From Hyphomicrobiaceae bacterium (GTDB lineage: Bacteria; Pseudomonadota; Alphaproteobacteria; Rhizobiales; Hyphomicrobiaceae), in the NCBI GenBank assembly GCA_022844275.1, contig JALHMB010000011.1:43408-107407 (forward strand): a DNA stretch of 64,000 nt, written 5' to 3'. Shown here one piece after another: positions 61,941-64,000 of this stretch; the stretch's first letter is position 1; each line of letters starts with the position of its first letter. The notes beneath the pieces were generated by a model. The model searched no databases. It had not been told where the DNA came from and saw only the letters and a program-made list of their open reading frames with translations. Position numbers and translations under genes: made by a program.

Positions 61941-62225
61941 ATATTAGCCACCATTTAGACGCTTTTGCTCTAAAATCCAAACTCAGCATTTGTGCATCCT
62001 TAATGCAACACATGCCCATATCGGCGGCAGCCCTCCCGAAGACTACGACTTTTGATCACGCAGACGGCAGCAACGGCCCGTCCCGCGAGGATCGCCGGCG
62101 CACTCTGGCATGATGCGATGACAGCCCACCGACGCCGTCGCTACGGCACCGCGAACGCACGCACACACACACCAACCAATTCGAAATCCGTGCCACACGG
62201 AGCGCACTGGCACGCGCGAGGCGCG

Positions 62226-62580
62226 CAGAGCCAGATTGAATTCGCTATCGCCGCCGAAGCTGCCAAACCGCGCAGCCCTGCGGCGCAAATATTGGAAAAT
62301 GTACCTGTGCCCTCTTACCGTTCGAGAGGACAAAGCGCATCTCATGCCGACCCGACAATGCACAAACTTTGAGCCGCGCCGCGCGCTTTTCTCACCCAGG
62401 CTGTCGCGTGCGCCACAGTGCGCGCTGTGCCGAATTCTAGCGATGCGTTCAGGAACGGGGCGGATCTTCGTTGATGATGCTGATGAGGCGCATCGCTGCG
62501 CAGTCCAGCGCAACAGCCAATGGCGCGAATTTCCGCTGCGATGCTGGGGAACAGTTTGGATGGCAAAACGGACACGAGGC
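62226..62580. other. Intergenic region between the right repeat and tRNA-Ser
   Basis: 355 bases unique to this side. Open frames such as 62236-62637 (+) run through the tRNA gene and look non-coding. No integrase, attachment-type repeat of the tRNA 3' end or RNA structure is seen. Confidence 0.5.
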
Positions 62581-62672
<92 letters not shown>

Positions 62673-62847
62673 GTGGCCCAGAGCTATAAGCAAGCCCTCG
62701 GGCGATATCAAGCGCGGAACAGAAGCGACGCGACATCGGGTTGCGAGGCTCAGACCGAACGCGTATGTTCCGCCGCGCTGTACGGGTGCTTTGCGCCAGA
62801 AAATCGCGGCATGCCCGCAATTTGCGCGGTAAGCACCTGTGGCCTGA

Positions 62848-62922
62848 TGGGGCGTAGCCAAGTGGTAAGGCAGCGGATTTTGATTCCGCCATGCGGAGGT
62901 TCGAACCCTCCCGCCCCAGCCA
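62848..62922 (+). tRNA. tRNA-Gln (anticodon TTG)
   Basis: 75 bases with encoded CCA. Acceptor TGGGGCG pairs with CGCCCCA; D-arm GCCAAGTGGTAAGGC; anticodon stem GCGGA/TCCGC with loop TTTTGAT; T-arm GGAGGTTCGAACCCTCC. Faces the SMR gene 12 bases away. Confidence 0.97.
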
Positions 62923-62934
62923 GCACTGTCTGCG

Positions 62935-63261
62935 CTAAGCCGTTTGCGTCGAGAGTTTCAGGCCGACGGCGCCGATCGCAATCATGGCAATGAACAGCAT
63001 CTGAACCGGCGAAAGTGTCTGACGCAGGAAGATCCAGCCGGCGAGCGCGATGAGCGCGATTCCCGAGCCCGCCCAGATCGCGTACGTGACACCCACCGGA
63101 ATCCGCGTCAGCACGATCGAGAGCCCAACGAAACAGCCGCCGAAGATTGCGAGCGAGGCAAAGCCGAAGAGGGGCTTCTCGAAGCCATGCGACTTGTTGA
63201 GCAGCAGCGTCGCGGTCACCTCCGCAAGAATACACGCGGCGAGCAGCACCCAGGGATTCAT
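62935..63261 (-). CDS. Small multidrug resistance (SMR/EmrE-type) transporter
   Basis: 108 residues from the ATG at 63261, preceded by GAGGGTGG; the longer frame to 63501 is not membrane-like. Four helices: WVLLAACILAEVTATLLLNKSHGF with the essential Glu14 for proton/drug antiport, LFGFASLAIFGGCFVGLSIVL, GVTYAIWAGSGIALIALAGWIFL and SPVQMLFIAMIAIGAVGLKL. It exports cationic compounds (or guanidinium in some clades) as a dimer. A perfect 16-bp palindrome 20 bases upstream of the start is a likely operator. Confidence 0.94.
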   Translation of the reverse strand: MNPWVLLAACILAEVTATLLLNKSHGFEKPLFGFASLAIFGGCFVGLSIVLTRIPVGVTYAIWAGSGIALIALAGWIFLRQTLSPVQMLFIAMIAIGAVGLKLSTQTA

Positions 63262-63280
63262 GTTTCCACCCTCTATCCGT

Positions 63281-63296
63281 CTGGACACGTGTCCAG
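63281..63296. promoter_or_regulatory. Perfect 16-bp palindrome, operator-like, upstream of the SMR gene
   Basis: CTGGACACGTGTCCAG, self-complementary over all 16 bases, 20 bases upstream of the SMR start codon. Palindromes of this kind are typical of TetR-family operators on efflux genes; no TetR gene is in the window. Confidence 0.6.
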
Positions 63297-63409
63297 CCCC
63301 GGGACCTAGCGCGCCGGTAAGGTGGGCCGCAAGCAGCAAAGAGCGCGGCTGGTAAAGACAGCCACGCTCCCGCAGATATCCACTGAGAAGATGCGTCGGC
63401 GGGGACTGC

Positions 63410-63847
63410 TCAGCGGCAGATAAGGACCGGGACCGTGCTGTGCGTGACGACCTTGTTGGCCTGGCTGCCGAGCAGGAGGCGCGCGACGCCGCTGCGGCCA
63501 TGCGAAGCCATGACGATCAGGTCCGTGCCCTCCTTCTTGGCGGTGTCCAGGATACCCTCGGCGGCAAACTGGTCCTTCACATAGCGCCTTTCACAGGGAA
63601 CGCCGGCGGCTTCTGCGCACTTGGCGACACCCGAGAGGATCGCCGAGGCGTTGACCTCGCAGGCGCGCTCGTACTCGTCGATGGGAAAGGATGCGCCCAC
63701 CTCGCCGGTGACGAATGCCGTCCAAGGGTCGGAGACGGTCACGATCGTTACCTTGGCTCCAAGGGCCTTGGCCAGTGCGAGGCCATGCGTCACGCCCTTG
63801 TCGGCCAGCTCGGAACCATCGGTTGCAATCAGTAGATTCTTGTACAT
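63410..63847 (-). CDS. Universal stress protein, UspA family
   Basis: 145 residues from the ATG at 63847, where the family start KNLLIATDGSELADKGV begins; the in-frame extension to 63961 is not family-like. The ATP-binding loop is seen as G-x2-G-x9-G-type in ASHGRSGVARLLLGSQANKVVTHSTVPVLI, so it is likely an ATP-binding Usp. Cytoplasmic, with a role in stress survival; the exact function varies. Its gene is followed by the SMR gene on the same strand, 148 bases on, with the palindrome between. Confidence 0.95.
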   Translation of the reverse strand: MYKNLLIATDGSELADKGVTHGLALAKALGAKVTIVTVSDPWTAFVTGEVGASFPIDEYERACEVNASAILSGVAKCAEAAGVPCERRYVKDQFAAEGILDTAKKEGTDLIVMASHGRSGVARLLLGSQANKVVTHSTVPVLICR

Positions 63848-64000
63848 GTCACTGGCCTCGCTCTCGTGCGCTCGGATTCCGCAGTGATGTGACCCCCGCC
63901 TTTTATCCAGCCGGGACTGGAATCCGGTCGTCATTGAACGCTCCCGATGAGCGTCCTTCAAGCTCTTCGTTGTGCTGCCAGCGTGCCGCGTAGCCGGCCG

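Larger units (their letters stand above)
61020..62225. repeat. 1.2-kb direct repeat, right copy
   Basis: Same orientation and content as 16034-17239. The single difference found is T at 61056 (G at 16070). Left of it lie the last EPS gene and 144 unique bases; right of it are 355 bases and then tRNA-Ser. Near-identity including non-coding DNA implies recent duplication, ongoing gene conversion or insertion by homologous recombination. Confidence 0.96.

Overview
The window is high-GC bacterial chromosome, most likely from an alphaproteobacterium of the order Hyphomicrobiales. I infer this from the pta-ackA-fabI order, a CUT1 sugar ABC operon, a rhizobial-style exopolysaccharide (EPS) toolkit with ExoF/ExoY/ExoK/ExoA/ExoM-like proteins, many GTG starts and many four-base ATGA/GTGA gene overlaps. 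No species can be assigned from the sequence alone.

Layout. (1) 1-16000 is ordinary metabolic chromosome: the tail of a phosphate acetyltransferase gene, acetate kinase and FabI; a small secreted protein; a membrane-anchored SUMF1-fold protein; a small membrane protein; a class II aldolase-like protein; a lipocalin-like protein; an SDR; a complete carbohydrate ABC transporter with an intercistronic hairpin after the binding protein; a GNAT acetyltransferase; a 1-Cys peroxiredoxin; and a MacAB-like exporter. (2) 16034-17239 and 61020-62225 are two copies of a 1206-bp direct repeat in which I found one mismatch by eye. Each copy carries a complete LuxR/NarL-type regulator, identical at protein level, plus its upstream region. 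(3) Between them lies a ~44-kb polysaccharide locus. (4) After the second copy the chromosome resumes with tRNA-Ser(GCT), tRNA-Gln(TTG), an SMR transporter and a universal stress protein.

The polysaccharide locus holds a Wzx/Wzy-type assembly line: ExoY-like priming transferase, ExoF-like export protein, Wzx flippase, Wzz co-polymerase without a kinase domain, Wzy-like polymerase, GH16 glycanase and many GT2/GT4 glycosyltransferases. Three sub-modules stand out. A nucleotide-sugar module (26107-29763) has a CDP-glucose synthase, a 3,5-epimerase, a SAF-domain oxidoreductase and a PIG-L deacetylase, but no visible CDP-glucose 4,6-dehydratase. An acyl-transfer module (30048-36403) resembles Dlt in its parts (MBOAT, SGNH protein, carrier protein, adenylating enzyme) with an added ketoreductase and GMC oxidoreductase. 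A polyprenyl-phosphate sugar module (36833-46790) has a HAD-UbiA fusion, two GtrA proteins, a GtrB-like transferase, GT-C transferases, and an SDR translationally coupled to a GMC flavoprotein that carries a [4Fe-4S]-type cysteine motif. Its parts parallel the DPPR synthase/DprE1/DprE2/GtrA pathway for decaprenyl-phospho-arabinose.

My main candidates for undescribed biology are therefore the regulator-bearing direct repeats that bracket the EPS locus, the Dlt-like EPS acylation module, and the GMC-based polyprenyl-sugar module. Functions are inferred from recognisable families and motifs; no database search was run.
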